This document shows positions 1-8,967 of a stretch of DNA of 54,655 nucleotides, piece after piece. Source of the DNA: Bdellovibrio sp. 28-41-41 (lineage in GTDB: Bacteria; Bdellovibrionota; Bdellovibrionia; Bdellovibrionales; Bdellovibrionaceae). Numbering within the stretch: position 1 is the stretch's first letter; each line of letters begins with the position of its first letter. The DNA lies in NCBI GenBank assembly GCA_002256935.1, contig NCGL01000049.1, positions 1 to 54,655 on the forward strand, read 5' to 3'. The notes under the pieces are model-generated. The model saw only the letters and a program-made list of their open reading frames with translations. It had not been told where the DNA came from and did no database searches. The position numbers were made by a program, and so were the translations under genes.

Positions 1-216
1 CGTATTGCAACCGCAAAACGTGCACAGAGTTTCACAGTAAGGTAAATGAACATACAATGCCCAGCTCGATTGATCTTTTTCCAACGCTGAACTTAAGTGT
101 CTGATCCATTGATCGCGCCCCGGCGTTTCTGACCAGAATGGCACCGTTGGATAACTCGTGTAGCGTGGTGCGGGAATATCGTACTTGCGATATAACTCTT
201 TAAAGCTAGCCGCCAT
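1..216 (-). CDS. hemN: HemN, oxygen-independent coproporphyrinogen III oxidase (N-terminal 72 residues only)
   Basis: This is the last visible gene of the heme operon, and its 3' part lies beyond the left edge. The 72 visible residues carry the CETLCTFCGCNT segment, where C61, C65 and C68 form the CxxxCxxC radical-SAM [4Fe-4S] motif and C70 is the extra cysteine typical of HemN. The preceding YVHLPYC matches the family's (Y/I)(V/I)H(L/I)P(F/Y)C. HemN decarboxylates coproporphyrinogen III to protoporphyrinogen IX without oxygen, in the cytoplasm. The start is the ATG at 214-216, which overlaps the end of hemE by 11 bp and is preceded by an AAAGGA ribosome-binding site inside hemE. It directly follows HemE in the pathway as well as in the operon. 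Confidence 0.9.
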   Translation of the reverse strand, partial: MAASFKELYRKYDIPAPRYTSYPTVPFWSETPGRDQWIRHLSSALEKDQSSWALYVHLPYCETLCTFCGCNT

Positions 217-1246
217 TGCTGAATTCCTTTCTGACTATCTCAATAAACTTATGCACATTTTTTTCCGGTGTATTTGGTAAAACACCATGCCCAAGACCGC
301 AAACCCAACGTGAGCGTTCTTCTGGTGGCATATTTTTGAATGGCTCGATATAAAATCGCAGAGTTTTTTCAAAATCAGCTGGGTCTTGATGCAACAATGA
401 TTGATCGAAATTACCTTGAGCAAAAAATGGATTGTCGTATGCATTTAGGTTCTTCAGCAACGATGGCAAATTCCAACGATGATCAAATCCTAAACCGGCC
501 CACGGCGCCATAAAAAATTCTTTAGGGAAGTAGCCGCCCATTGTTCCTTTAGAATAATACGCTAATTTTTTGGGGAATGTTTGAGCTAGGTCCATCAACT
601 GAGGCATTATAAATTGCGAAAATAAAAGAGGATCAATTTCACCCGCGGCAGTATCGAACAGCATAACGACTTCGGCGCCGCCTTCTAATTGCATTTCAAT
701 ATTCTTTTTCAATATCGGGATTAATTGCGCACAAAATTGAGGATAAAGCGGCAAATATTTTTTAGATAACGTCAGACTACCTTTGTGTGAACCCTCCACC
801 GCATAAACAAATAGCGTCCATGGGCCACCAACAAAACCAATTAAAGACTTATTTCCTGGCAAACGTTTCCGAGCTTGCTCAAGCGCGCGCTTTTGGAACA
901 TCAACTGTGGCCAAGCTTCATCAAACGGAGTCATTTTATTGATAAAGTCAGGAGTTAAATGCACATCTAACTTTGGGCCATCGTCACTGTACTGCAATCC
1001 AAACCCCATTGCTTGAAGGGGAAACAATAAGTCAGAAAAAATAATGGCGACATCAAAATCGAAATCTTGAATCGGGCCCATTGTGACTTCGGCAGCCAAA
1101 TCTGGCAGGCGGCACAAATCCATAAATGAATTTTTCTTACGAAGTGCTTGGTAATGCGAATGATAACGACCAGCTTGCCGCATGAACCAAATCGGCGGAA
1201 CAGCTTGCGGCGTATTTTTGATTGCGTTGGTAAAATTAATATTCAT
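206..1246 (-). CDS. hemE: HemE, uroporphyrinogen decarboxylase
   Basis: HemE decarboxylates the four acetate side chains of uroporphyrinogen III to give coproporphyrinogen III. The family signature PPIWFMRQAGRY lies near the N-terminus (residues about 13-24 from the chosen start), followed by a GFVGGPWTLF segment, QGNFDQ in the second half and GLGHGVLP near the C-terminus. Length, about 346 residues, is normal for the family. I prefer the ATG at 1246 because a GGGA lies six bases upstream; an in-frame ATG at 1258 has no good ribosome-binding site. The start overlaps the end of the response regulator gene by 11 bp and the end overlaps hemN by 11 bp, so translation is probably coupled through the whole run. 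Confidence 0.95.
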   Translation of the reverse strand: MNINFTNAIKNTPQAVPPIWFMRQAGRYHSHYQALRKKNSFMDLCRLPDLAAEVTMGPIQDFDFDVAIIFSDLLFPLQAMGFGLQYSDDGPKLDVHLTPDFINKMTPFDEAWPQLMFQKRALEQARKRLPGNKSLIGFVGGPWTLFVYAVEGSHKGSLTLSKKYLPLYPQFCAQLIPILKKNIEMQLEGGAEVVMLFDTAAGEIDPLLFSQFIMPQLMDLAQTFPKKLAYYSKGTMGGYFPKEFFMAPWAGLGFDHRWNLPSLLKNLNAYDNPFFAQGNFDQSLLHQDPADFEKTLRFYIEPFKNMPPEERSRWVCGLGHGVLPNTPEKNVHKFIEIVRKEFSNGG

Positions 1247-1919
1247 TTTTAATCCCATCAGTGGATGTCCACTGGTAGCCGATTCCTCGGACGTTTCTGA
1301 TCACATCATCGTTATTTAAATCTAAAAACTTTTTAATTCTGACAATCGCATTATCTATACTACGAATATTTACGTTCTTGTCCTGTCCCCAAACGAAATC
1401 CATAATTTCGTCGCGGGTAACAGCCTGAGGCGATTTCTTTATAAGGAACTCAATAATCTTTAAGTCTGATTGTGCCGGGTATTCAATCGTTCCGTCACGT
1501 TTACGGACTGACATTTGATTAAAATCAACTTCAATACCATCCACACTCAATCTATGTGGCTTCACAGAATGATCCGTCAGAACGTGGCGAATACGAATCA
1601 TCAATTCTTTTAAGTGAAAAGGTTTGGGAATAAATTCTTCGGCGCCCAGTTCGTAACCTTCCAGGCGGCTTTCCGCATCACTTTGAGCCGTCAGAAACAG
1701 AATATGACTTTTTGATTTATTCACAGTTTTAGCGACTTGAAAGCCATCACCATCAGGAAGTCCTATGTCTAAAATCACTAAATCAAAATCATGCTCTTTA
1801 ATTTTCTTGATTGCCTGCGCCTGATTTGCGGCCCAGACGACTTCAAAATCCGACTCAAGTCTCTCTTTAAGTGTTTCCCCTAATGTTAAGTCGTCTTCGA
1901 CGATTAAGATCTTCTTCAT
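1236..1919 (-). CDS. OmpR/PhoB-type response regulator inside the heme operon
   Basis: The protein has 227 residues: a receiver domain at about 1-115 and a winged-helix DNA-binding domain at about 130-220. Receiver residues are intact: D9/D10 in the acidic pocket, phospho-acceptor D51 in VILDIGLPDGDG, T77, and K99 in PKPF. The C-terminal part contains the RSIDNAIVRIKKF recognition-helix region and the closing RGIGYQW typical of PhoB-like effectors. It overlaps the kinase gene upstream by 4 bp (ATGA) and hemE downstream, so it is expressed with heme genes. The partner is almost certainly the adjacent kinase. A role in controlling heme synthesis is an inference from position only. Confidence 0.93.
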   Translation of the reverse strand: MKKILIVEDDLTLGETLKERLESDFEVVWAANQAQAIKKIKEHDFDLVILDIGLPDGDGFQVAKTVNKSKSHILFLTAQSDAESRLEGYELGAEEFIPKPFHLKELMIRIRHVLTDHSVKPHRLSVDGIEVDFNQMSVRKRDGTIEYPAQSDLKIIEFLIKKSPQAVTRDEIMDFVWGQDKNVNIRSIDNAIVRIKKFLDLNNDDVIRNVRGIGYQWTSTDGIKNEY

Positions 1920-2746
1920 AGGTAGATTTTCACTCCAAAACCGTGGTTAGGGTTAAAAAACTCTAGTCGCCCATTGAGTTTTTTAACGATTTCGGAACAT
2001 AAATACAAACCAATACCGGATGTTTTCTTTTCGTTGAACCGAAAATGAATAACATCGCTAATAGAAAGCTTCTCTTGAACGCCAATCCCATCATCTACCA
2101 TAGTGATTAGCTTTTGCGATCCTGTTTCGTCAATTTTGATAGTAATACGACTCGATCCACCGTGAATTAGTGAATTCTGAATCAAATTACGAAACACAAA
2201 ATGCAACGCGCGGTAGTCCGTCTCTAGATTCAGATCTTTATTTAGTTCAATTGTGATTTCCTGGAACTCATTTTTAATGCCGCTGATGAGTTTAGAGATC
2301 GGAAAGTTTTCTTTAAGCGTCTTGATACTCTCTAACTGAGACATCCAAAGCGAGTTTTCCAGCTGTAGATCTAATTGATTAATACTTTTTACTAAGCGAA
2401 CAATTTGCTTATTGTTTTTAAACTTATCATCTTCACTTAAAACTTCGCTTTGCAGGCGCAGTCTAGATATAGATGTTTTTAAATCGTGAGAAAATCCAGC
2501 GAAAAAGTTTCGGATCGACTTATTTTTGGTTTCTTCGCGTTTCATAAAGTAGAACATCATCACGCCGCCCAGGACCTGAGCCAACAAGAAAAAGGATCCT
2601 TCCCAGAACAACATACGTCGGCGCTTATCTAAATCGAGCGCTTCTAATGGCATCGACATTTGTTCAATACCATAGAACCACCACCATCCAATCATCGAGG
2701 TAGTAAATATAATCCATAGTAAAACAAATGCGCTTTTCCATTTCAT
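1916..2746 (-). CDS. Membrane sensor histidine kinase inside the heme operon
   Basis: The 276-residue protein has two hydrophobic helices at about 6-25 and 50-68 that enclose a short loop of roughly 25 residues, so any extracytoplasmic sensor part is minimal. The H-box FSHDLKTSISRLRL carries the phospho-accepting H87. The ATPase part shows an N-box (RNLIQNSLIHGG), G1 (VDDGIGV) and G2 (SGIGLYL). It lacks HAMP and PAS domains, so the signal may be sensed in the membrane. The start codon follows the hemL stop after a single base (TAA-A-ATG), and its stop overlaps the response regulator start by 4 bp. What it senses is unknown; heme, a porphyrin intermediate or redox state are guesses from the neighbourhood. 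Confidence 0.9.
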   Translation of the reverse strand: MKWKSAFVLLWIIFTTSMIGWWWFYGIEQMSMPLEALDLDKRRRMLFWEGSFFLLAQVLGGVMMFYFMKREETKNKSIRNFFAGFSHDLKTSISRLRLQSEVLSEDDKFKNNKQIVRLVKSINQLDLQLENSLWMSQLESIKTLKENFPISKLISGIKNEFQEITIELNKDLNLETDYRALHFVFRNLIQNSLIHGGSSRITIKIDETGSQKLITMVDDGIGVQEKLSISDVIHFRFNEKKTSGIGLYLCSEIVKKLNGRLEFFNPNHGFGVKIYL

Positions 2747-2747
2747 T

Positions 2748-4028
2748 TTAAACTAAAGCACCTTTCACTTTTGCAAGTGTTTCTTCCAACACCGAATCAT
2801 TATGAGCCGCAGACAAGAATCCAACTTCGTAGGCATTGGGAGCTAAGTAGACACCACTTTCAAGTAACTTTAGGAATAGTTTCTTAAACGTTTCTCCTTG
2901 GCCTTTTGGAATATGATTTAAATCGCGAATCGGGCCAGATGCTTTGGCGTGAATCCAAAATAAAGAGGAATAGAAAGATACATCTAGATCAGAATGTTGA
3001 TTTAAAACTGATTTTAATTTTCCGCAAAACTCAGCCGATGTCGTGTTTAATTTGGTCCAGCCATTGTTTCTGTCCATTTTTTGCAACGTCGCAAGACCCG
3101 CCACCATACCGACTGGATTAGCAGACAATGTTCCGGCTTGATAAACAGGTCCTAATGGCGCCACAAAATCCATAATGTCGCGACGACCACCGTAACATCC
3201 CACAGGAAAGCCGCCGCCCAAGATTTTTCCATAACAAACTAGATCTGGCGACAAACCTAAATCTTGTATCATGCCTTTTAAGTTAACGCGAAACCCGCTG
3301 ATGACTTCGTCGACCATAAATAAAGCGCCGTGTTTCTTAGCCAGCTCTTGAATTTTTAGAATAAATTCTTTGCGCTGAATTAATAATCCATAGTTCGCAG
3401 GCAACGGTTCAATGACGACAACAGCGATTTCTGATCCGTGAGCTTTAAAAACCGCTTCTAATTGTTCTTCATTATCAAGATCTGCCACCAACGTTTCGCT
3501 TGCCATCGCCGCGCTAATGCCGGCACTAGATGCTGCCGATTCACCGGCAAGTCCGCTGCCAGCTTTAACAAGCAAGCCATCGTAGTGACCATGATAGCAA
3601 CCTTCAAATTTTAAAATTTTATCACGTTTAGTAAAGGCACGAGCTAGTCGGATCGCTGACATAACAGCTTCAGTACCGCTAGAAACAAATCTTAGTTTTT
3701 CTACGTTTGGTATCTTTGATGTGATCCATTCTGCTAATTGCAACGAATACGGCTCACAAGCACCAAAGGTCCATGCTGTATTGATTTGCTCGTGTACTTT
3801 CTCGGCGACCTCAGGATCACGGTGGCCCAAAATAAGTGGCCCAAAGCTTTGACAGAAATCGATATATCTAGTTCCCTCAACGCTCCATAGATACGGACCT
3901 TCGGATTTAGAGAAAAATATCGGTGAGCGATCCATGCCTTTGAACGAGCGAACCGGAGAATGAACTCCGCCGGGAGACACCTTTTTAGCGCGTTCAAATA
4001 ATTCACTTGATGATTTTACATAATCCAT
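2748..4028 (-). CDS. hemL: HemL, glutamate-1-semialdehyde 2,1-aminomutase
   Basis: HemL is a PLP enzyme that converts glutamate-1-semialdehyde to 5-aminolevulinate, the step after HemA. The N-terminal [20 protein letters not shown] block, the [18 protein letters not shown] block and the PLP-lysine region [13 protein letters not shown] are typical of the family, as is the length of about 426-430 residues. Two starts are possible: ATG at 4028 has GGA seven bases upstream and is preferred; ATG at 4040 has little ribosome-binding site. Either start lies inside the end of hemC, so the two genes overlap. The gene is immediately followed by the histidine kinase gene. Confidence 0.95.
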   Translation of the reverse strand: MDYVKSSSELFERAKKVSPGGVHSPVRSFKGMDRSPIFFSKSEGPYLWSVEGTRYIDFCQSFGPLILGHRDPEVAEKVHEQINTAWTFGACEPYSLQLAEWITSKIPNVEKLRFVSSGTEAVMSAIRLARAFTKRDKILKFEGCYHGHYDGLLVKAGSGLAGESAASSAGISAAMASETLVADLDNEEQLEAVFKAHGSEIAVVVIEPLPANYGLLIQRKEFILKIQELAKKHGALFMVDEVISGFRVNLKGMIQDLGLSPDLVCYGKILGGGFPVGCYGGRRDIMDFVAPLGPVYQAGTLSANPVGMVAGLATLQKMDRNNGWTKLNTTSAEFCGKLKSVLNQHSDLDVSFYSSLFWIHAKASGPIRDLNHIPKGQGETFKKLFLKLLESGVYLAPNAYEVGFLSAAHNDSVLEETLAKVKGALV

Positions 4029-5545
4029 TTCTTTTTCCATTCTTTGTAATTGTATACAGTTATAATATTTTTCTTAGGGATATGTTTCGCAAGCACATCT
4101 AGGGTGGAACCCAATCCGCAGATGTGAGTTTTTTTCTTTAACCATGGAAATTTCTTTATACTCGATAAAAACAAATCACCATGACTCCAATAGAAGTGGG
4201 TTTTGGTTTTATGTTCCGCTAATTTTTCAAAGCCCGAGTAGCTCACTTGATATAGCTTCAAAGTCTGAGACCATTTTTTTGAATGACCTTGGCTATGAGT
4301 CAGTTTTTTCCACTTTGGCTTATTACCCGCCAGCACGTCGATTTCAGGACGCTGCTGTTCACCCAGTGAATCGTATGACCCTACAACCCAGTAGCCTTGT
4401 TCAGCCAATTGTTTCCAAGTCTCCATTCCACTGGTCCAAAGATATTGAGGCTGAGTGCTACCGGCCGCCAGCAAATTACTTTTAGTGGCAATGATCGCGT
4501 CGTTTTTTTTTGATTTATACGGTTTTAAATTTAGAATTTGCTTCTCCAGAAGCGCATGGAACTCAACCAGTGAACTAGCTGGAATGGTTTTATTCATTAC
4601 CTGAAAACTGGATTCGATTACATCTTGATTCCAAATAAAGTTATCATTTTGATCTAGACCACGCTCAAATTTTAACGTGTTCAACCCTATGTTCTTAGAC
4701 CCTATGACTTTATAGGAGACACCCATTTTCTGATGGCAACCGCCTCCCCATTGTTTAAACCGCGTGCGTTCTTGATTTACTAATTTAAAGTCTAAATCAG
4801 CACTGACTTTTTTCAAAACTTTCTTGATGTGAGCGTTCCCGGAATTGATCTCTACAGCCAGACTTCCTTGCGCCGCCGATGTGGGGCTTTGACTCAGGGG
4901 GATAACTTGGACGAGCAATTCCTTCAACGCTTTCCGTAGAAACTTTTGAGTGGGTGCAAATTCTTTTCGTTTTGCCGTCAGCAAGCGATCTAACGCCGCC
5001 TTGGCCACAATAATTCCGTGGACCTGATCGGACTCAAGAGTTTTTAAAACTCGCGTTTGGATATTTCCACGCACGGGAATAAAATCAATCGTCGCCGGCT
5101 TAAATGGCAGACTCCAGGCGAAGAACGGTTTCAAATTAAATTCGCGGCGTGGAGATGATGAGAAAATTTTTAGTGCGTCTATACCGGCGTTCGCACCCTT
5201 CTTCAGAAATTTATTTTTGAACAAAAGAACATCTCGTTCATCCGCGCGAGCCAAGGTCCCTGCGATGGCTGTGATATCGTTTTCTTCAATTGGTATATCT
5301 TTCCAAGAATGAACAACCATGTCTGTGCGGTTTTGAATCAGATCATCTTTGAAATCTTGAGTGAATACACCTTTCTCTGGCATTTTCCATAACGGATTTT
5401 CTAAGTTCTTATCACCCAAAGATTCACGAAAGGAGTATTCGATTTTAGTATTTTTAAAATGTTTTTTAATAGCATCGCCAACCATGTAGGCTTGTAATCG
5501 CGCGAGATCACTTTTTCGCGCCGAAATTTTTATGGTTGATTTCAT
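4016..5545 (-). CDS. hemC: HemC, porphobilinogen deaminase with a C-terminal HemD-like extension
   Basis: The first ~310 of 509 residues are hydroxymethylbilane synthase: [14 protein letters not shown] near the N-terminus, [10 protein letters not shown] (the catalytic-aspartate region, normally HSxKD), [27 protein letters not shown] and the dipyrromethane-cofactor cysteine in [10 protein letters not shown]. The remaining ~200 residues do not belong to HemC. Their pattern (a short IIATKSN-type opening strand, then [31 protein letters not shown] and [16 protein letters not shown]) resembles a divergent uroporphyrinogen III synthase (HemD), and no separate hemD is visible in the operon. The HemD call rests on weak similarity and gene context. 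The end overlaps hemL. Confidence 0.87.
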   Translation of the reverse strand: MKSTIKISARKSDLARLQAYMVGDAIKKHFKNTKIEYSFRESLGDKNLENPLWKMPEKGVFTQDFKDDLIQNRTDMVVHSWKDIPIEENDITAIAGTLARADERDVLLFKNKFLKKGANAGIDALKIFSSSPRREFNLKPFFAWSLPFKPATIDFIPVRGNIQTRVLKTLESDQVHGIIVAKAALDRLLTAKRKEFAPTQKFLRKALKELLVQVIPLSQSPTSAAQGSLAVEINSGNAHIKKVLKKVSADLDFKLVNQERTRFKQWGGGCHQKMGVSYKVIGSKNIGLNTLKFERGLDQNDNFIWNQDVIESSFQVMNKTIPASSLVEFHALLEKQILNLKPYKSKKNDAIIATKSNLLAAGSTQPQYLWTSGMETWKQLAEQGYWVVGSYDSLGEQQRPEIDVLAGNKPKWKKLTHSQGHSKKWSQTLKLYQVSYSGFEKLAEHKTKTHFYWSHGDLFLSSIKKFPWLKKKTHICGLGSTLDVLAKHIPKKNIITVYNYKEWKKKWIM

Positions 5546-5605
5546 TAACGGTTCCCCCGGGTTTAGCTTCTAGAGATTAGAGTCTAGATTAGGCGCCTCG
5601 TAAAT

Positions 5606-6511
5606 TTAGGCGCAGAAGTCTTCCCATCCCCAAGGATTATGTTTCGCTTTTTTACTAAATTCAAGCGCCTTAACTTGAATATCTTCGCTGACTAATTGAA
5701 TGCGCATCTGCTGGTCTTCTTTTGATTTTTCATCGTTAGCTTTTAGGTCATGTAACAAGAACACTTGTTCCGTCTTTTTAGGCAACCATTGCTCGTCACC
5801 GCGCCAGTCAACGACCATTCTTAGATTTGGCCAATGATTTACAAAGGATTCGATCTCGGTATTAGTAACGTTCGCCGCCACTACCAAGACTGTGATTTCC
5901 TGAGACGCGTTAAGCCGATCTGTCATTTCCACTTGAAAGCTGTCAAACGGCGCTGCCAAGTTTCTTGGACGACGCAAAAGTACTGATTTGTTTTTCACTT
6001 GTTTTAACCACGGCGCGATTTCTTCAGCTAACTGACCCGCACCTAAAAGCGCCACGCCGTCTTTAGCGGTTAGCAGTTTCCGAGTCACAGAACCATAGGT
6101 GTTGTGACTCCAATTTTGAATACGAGTGCTTCTTAGTATTTTACAATCCGTTAAAAGCTGCTTGAACAGATCCGTCATATTCAAATTCTCAATCACCGTT
6201 TTACTCTGAACAGTGAAATCTTTAAATTGACCGAAAATTTCAGTTTCCCCTTTTATCAAAGAGTGCAAACCACAGATAACTTCTAGGACAAATTGATAGG
6301 CGTGCTCACCCTTAAAAATCTCTACAGACCCAGGGTTCTGAGCGGCAAAATTTTTATATTCCGAATGAGTTAGAAAAAGATCTGAATCTAAAACAGCAAT
6401 TTGACGTAGGCATGTCTCAAATACCAAAGGCCCCAGTCCGCACTCATTAAGGGAGCGGCCTAGCGAGTTCTTGATTCCTAGCTTGGGTATATGAACAACA
6501 TGTAGATCCAT
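5606..6511 (-). CDS. hemA: HemA, glutamyl-tRNA reductase, short form
   Basis: HemA reduces glutamyl-tRNA(Glu) to glutamate-1-semialdehyde with NADPH and commits carbon to heme. The catalytic cysteine is C34 in FETCLRQIAV (family S/T-C-N-R). GLHSLIKGETEIFGQFKDF matches the conserved GLDSMxxGExQIxGQ block, and LLGAGQLAEEI is the start of the NADPH-binding domain. At 301 residues it is about 120 shorter than usual: the C-terminal helical dimerisation domain appears to be missing, and the gene ends cleanly without an adjacent remnant. It is the first gene of the operon. The 60-bp gap to hemC holds no hairpin that I can see. A promoter should lie in 6512-6565, but no clear consensus was seen. Confidence 0.85.
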   Translation of the reverse strand: MDLHVVHIPKLGIKNSLGRSLNECGLGPLVFETCLRQIAVLDSDLFLTHSEYKNFAAQNPGSVEIFKGEHAYQFVLEVICGLHSLIKGETEIFGQFKDFTVQSKTVIENLNMTDLFKQLLTDCKILRSTRIQNWSHNTYGSVTRKLLTAKDGVALLGAGQLAEEIAPWLKQVKNKSVLLRRPRNLAAPFDSFQVEMTDRLNASQEITVLVVAANVTNTEIESFVNHWPNLRMVVDWRGDEQWLPKKTEQVFLLHDLKANDEKSKEDQQMRIQLVSEDIQVKALEFSKKAKHNPWGWEDFCA

Positions 6512-6574
6512 TTAGACCAATTTAACAAACTCGGGCGCTTCAAGTGTCATTTGATTGTCATCTACAAAAAGAAA

Positions 6575-6615
6575 AAGCCCTGAAAACGCCTCATTTTTAG
6601 ACATTTTCAGGGCTT
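6575..6615 (-). terminator. Rho-independent terminator of the protease gene
   Basis: A perfect 12-bp stem (AAGCCCTGAAAA at 6575-6586 paired with 6604-6615) encloses a 17-nt loop. On the minus strand it is followed by a T-rich run (CTTTTTCTTTTTG). It lies 25 bp after the end of the protease gene and separates it from the heme operon. Confidence 0.85.
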
Positions 6616-6639
6616 CAAGAGCAGGTATCTAAGCTTAGA

Positions 6640-7533
6640 TTATTGCACAGTTTTTAGTGCTTTAATCACATACTCAATATGAGTAATATCTTCGCCGCGG
6701 CAATCGCCATCAGCGCAATAATTAGAACGGGTGCACTGACCACCGATATCGTACTTAAAATCTTCTTCACCACGAACCAAAAGACCTACCACTTCACCGC
6801 TCACAGCGCTAAATACGGCTGAACCGCTGTTGCCGCCGTAGCTATCCGTGTTGGCTACAAAATAGCCCGTCTCATCTTTTCTTACATTCGCGCCTCCAGC
6901 AATTTTAGTTGGCAGACCAGCCGGGTGACCGATTAAAATTAAAGAATCACCTTGTTTTGCCGGCGTTGCCGATAGTTTCGCTACCGTATGGCCAACAACA
7001 GGGCGATCTAACTGAATCAAAGCGTAATCTTGATTGCTTGTTAATTCACGAGCTACGACTTTTTTGCAATTATAAACATCATCACCAGAAGCCATCGCTG
7101 GGTTTAAACCCGGGCCGCCCATTTTGTAATTAAATACAAATGATTGAGACGAACAATCAAAGTCAGATACACAGTGTCCCGCTGTCGCTAATAGATCTGG
7201 CCCCACTAGAACGCCAGAACACATAGCGCCGTTGGGCTGACTGAAAAACGGCTCATCTTTACATAAACCATAATCCGCACCGAACGAACCTTGCGCAATA
7301 GCAACTACATTTGTAGACACATTCAACGCTAAGTTTGCTTTTGAAATCATAGCTGCTGTTGAGTCAGCCATCGCTAGCAATGCAGGGTCAGAAACTTGGT
7401 ACACATCTAAACGGTCATCTTTGCCGTAAACTACTTTCGTTCGTTTATCAAACGCCTGCGCACCCACACTGATAAATGATGCTGCTACCGCGAACTTGAT
7501 ACCGACTCGCAAAACTTTTGAAATCCTTTTCAC
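6640..7533 (-). CDS. Secreted trypsin-like serine protease (V8/glutamyl-endopeptidase type)
   Basis: The 297-residue protein has a signal peptide (basic KRISKVLR, hydrophobic core, cleavage likely after AQA at residue 27). The catalytic triad is visible as H120 in LLATAGHC, D169 in NQDYALIQL and S236 in YGGNSGSAVF, with GH and HPAG motifs in between. Cysteines near both ends suggest disulfides, consistent with export. The start is GTG at 7531-7533, chosen because GGAGGGG lies five bases upstream. The protein would act in the periplasm or outside the cell; in predators such proteases often work on prey, but that is inference. A strong terminator follows. Confidence 0.88.
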   Translation of the reverse strand: MKRISKVLRVGIKFAVAASFISVGAQAFDKRTKVVYGKDDRLDVYQVSDPALLAMADSTAAMISKANLALNVSTNVVAIAQGSFGADYGLCKDEPFFSQPNGAMCSGVLVGPDLLATAGHCVSDFDCSSQSFVFNYKMGGPGLNPAMASGDDVYNCKKVVARELTSNQDYALIQLDRPVVGHTVAKLSATPAKQGDSLILIGHPAGLPTKIAGGANVRKDETGYFVANTDSYGGNSGSAVFSAVSGEVVGLLVRGEEDFKYDIGGQCTRSNYCADGDCRGEDITHIEYVIKALKTVQ

Positions 7534-7718
7534 AAATCCCCTCCATTGGTTTTCTCTTCCGTGAGAAAAAGTTTAAAAAAACTGACTTAGCTTGCTGCCT
7601 ATTTTCAATTGCAGTTTCTAAAAAACTAAGCTGAGAAATTATTTAATTTTATTGAATTCATTATTATTCAAACGTGGAAATGCATTGAGAACAAAGGATT
7701 CCTAAAAAATTGGACCTA

Positions 7719-8174
7719 TTAATTTCCCTTATTTAATAAATAATGGAAGGCGATTGAATAGTTTTTTATTTGCTGGACCATTGCTGTTAGACCGTTGGTA
7801 CGAGAGGGTGTTAGGTGATTTCTTAATCCTGTTTTTTCTACAAAGAACAATTGCGAGTTTAAAATATCGCTTGGCTTTTCATTGTCATATACCGAAATCA
7901 ACAAAGCCACTAGACCTTTGACAATCAAGGCATCCGAGTCACCTTGGAAGCGAATGACACCTTTATCTTTGTCTAGCTCCGCAGCCAGCCACACCTGGGA
8001 CTGACAACCTTTAATGATATTTTTTTCTTGTCTGTGTTGCTCAGCAAGCACTGGTAGCGCTTTTCCTAGATCAATAATCTTTTTATATTTCTGTTCCCAA
8101 TCTAACGAATCAGGAAACATTTCAATGATCTTATTTTGTTTAATATCTATAGAAGACAAAGGCGCTGCGCTCAT
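7719..8174 (-). CDS. sufE: SufE, sulfur acceptor for Fe-S cluster assembly
   Basis: SufE accepts persulfide sulfur from the cysteine desulfurase SufS and hands it to the Suf scaffold. The signature KGCQSQVWL carries the acceptor cysteine C57, and length (151 residues) and the WEQKYKKIIDLGKALP block fit the family. The gene stands alone here: sufBCDS are not in the window. It is separated by about 185 bp from the protease gene. The N-terminal 15 residues before the conserved core are slightly longer than usual, so a later start is possible but none has a better site. Confidence 0.9.
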   Translation of the reverse strand: MSAAPLSSIDIKQNKIIEMFPDSLDWEQKYKKIIDLGKALPVLAEQHRQEKNIIKGCQSQVWLAAELDKDKGVIRFQGDSDALIVKGLVALLISVYDNEKPSDILNSQLFFVEKTGLRNHLTPSRTNGLTAMVQQIKNYSIAFHYLLNKGN

Positions 8175-8400
8175 GAATAGAAGTTCTAGTCAGCGAGGTA
8201 GCCAATGTCAATGCGCTGTCTCTTTAGATGGGTGCCAGCCAAATTTGTCACAACTACCCCTGATAGCCGTGTCAGAATGAACATCTCATACTGAGACTAT
8301 ATTAATTAGCGATTTCAATAATTTACACTTCCCTCAAACGACCCGACCGGTACTTTGCTTGCATATTTAGAAAGCAGAAAACAAAAACAAAGGAGACATT

Positions 8401-8652
8401 ATGTTTGCCGGTAAATTAAAAGCACTTATCCTAGTAGTGATATTAAGCGAGGCCACATTAGCATCTCAAAAATTTGATTTTAAATACTCGTTTGAAGGCG
8501 AAAAATTAGCCATCAGCCAAGAAGCACCGGACTATTATGTAGCCTTAACTAAAGCAGCCAAAAGTTGCTTCAGCCATTTCAAATCTAAGACTAAGTCCAG
8601 CCATCAAAAGGGCGTAGATTTGATTGACGTCTGCGCTAACCCAAGATCATAG
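8401..8652 (+). CDS. Small secreted protein of unknown function
   Basis: This 83-residue protein starts at an ATG preceded by AAAGGAGA, a strong ribosome-binding site. Residues 1-21 form a signal peptide ending LSEATLAS. The mature part, about 60 residues, has two cysteines (in KSCFSHF and DVCANP) that could form a disulfide, and is rich in lysine and serine. I recognise no family. It is followed after 70 bp by another very small gene on the same strand and may share its transcript. Confidence 0.65.
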   Translation: MFAGKLKALILVVILSEATLASQKFDFKYSFEGEKLAISQEAPDYYVALTKAAKSCFSHFKSKTKSSHQKGVDLIDVCANPRS

Positions 8653-8722
8653 TAAAAAAGCTTTGAAGGCAAAAATAAGCAGTGTTATAAACAATTTGTG
8701 ATAAATATTGTTAGGAGAAGAT

Positions 8723-8914
8723 ATGCCATTGCTTAAAGGACTACTTGATTTTTTATTTGGTAAAGATCCAGATATTTTTGATGAAAAAGGAAATGTCTCT
8801 CACAATCTTCCTCGTAAAAAATGGGAAGCTTGGCACCAACGCACCAAAATCGATCCACACCATAATTGGCGCTCACACACTGGCCGCACCAGCAACTACA
8901 GCAAAAAGAAATAG
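8723..8914 (+). CDS. Very small basic protein of unknown function
   Basis: A 63-residue protein starting at ATG 8723, chosen because AGGAGAAG lies immediately upstream; an in-frame TTG at 8708 would put that site inside the gene. It has no signal peptide. The N-terminal part (LLKGLLDFLFGKD) is amphipathic, the middle mixed, and the C-terminal half is rich in H, R, K and W (KWEAWHQR, DPHHNWRSHTGR), suggesting nucleic-acid or phosphate contact, but that is speculation. No family recognised. Confidence 0.6.
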   Translation: MPLLKGLLDFLFGKDPDIFDEKGNVSHNLPRKKWEAWHQRTKIDPHHNWRSHTGRTSNYSKKK

Positions 8915-8967
8915 CTTAATTAATATCTAGGCGGCTTGATGAGCAGCCTGGCACACGGGTAGAAATG

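Noticed and set aside
8175..8400. A plus-strand gene overlapping sufE (8014-8280)
   Set aside because: Cysteine- and serine-rich mirror translation of sufE running into AT-rich intergenic DNA; no start site.
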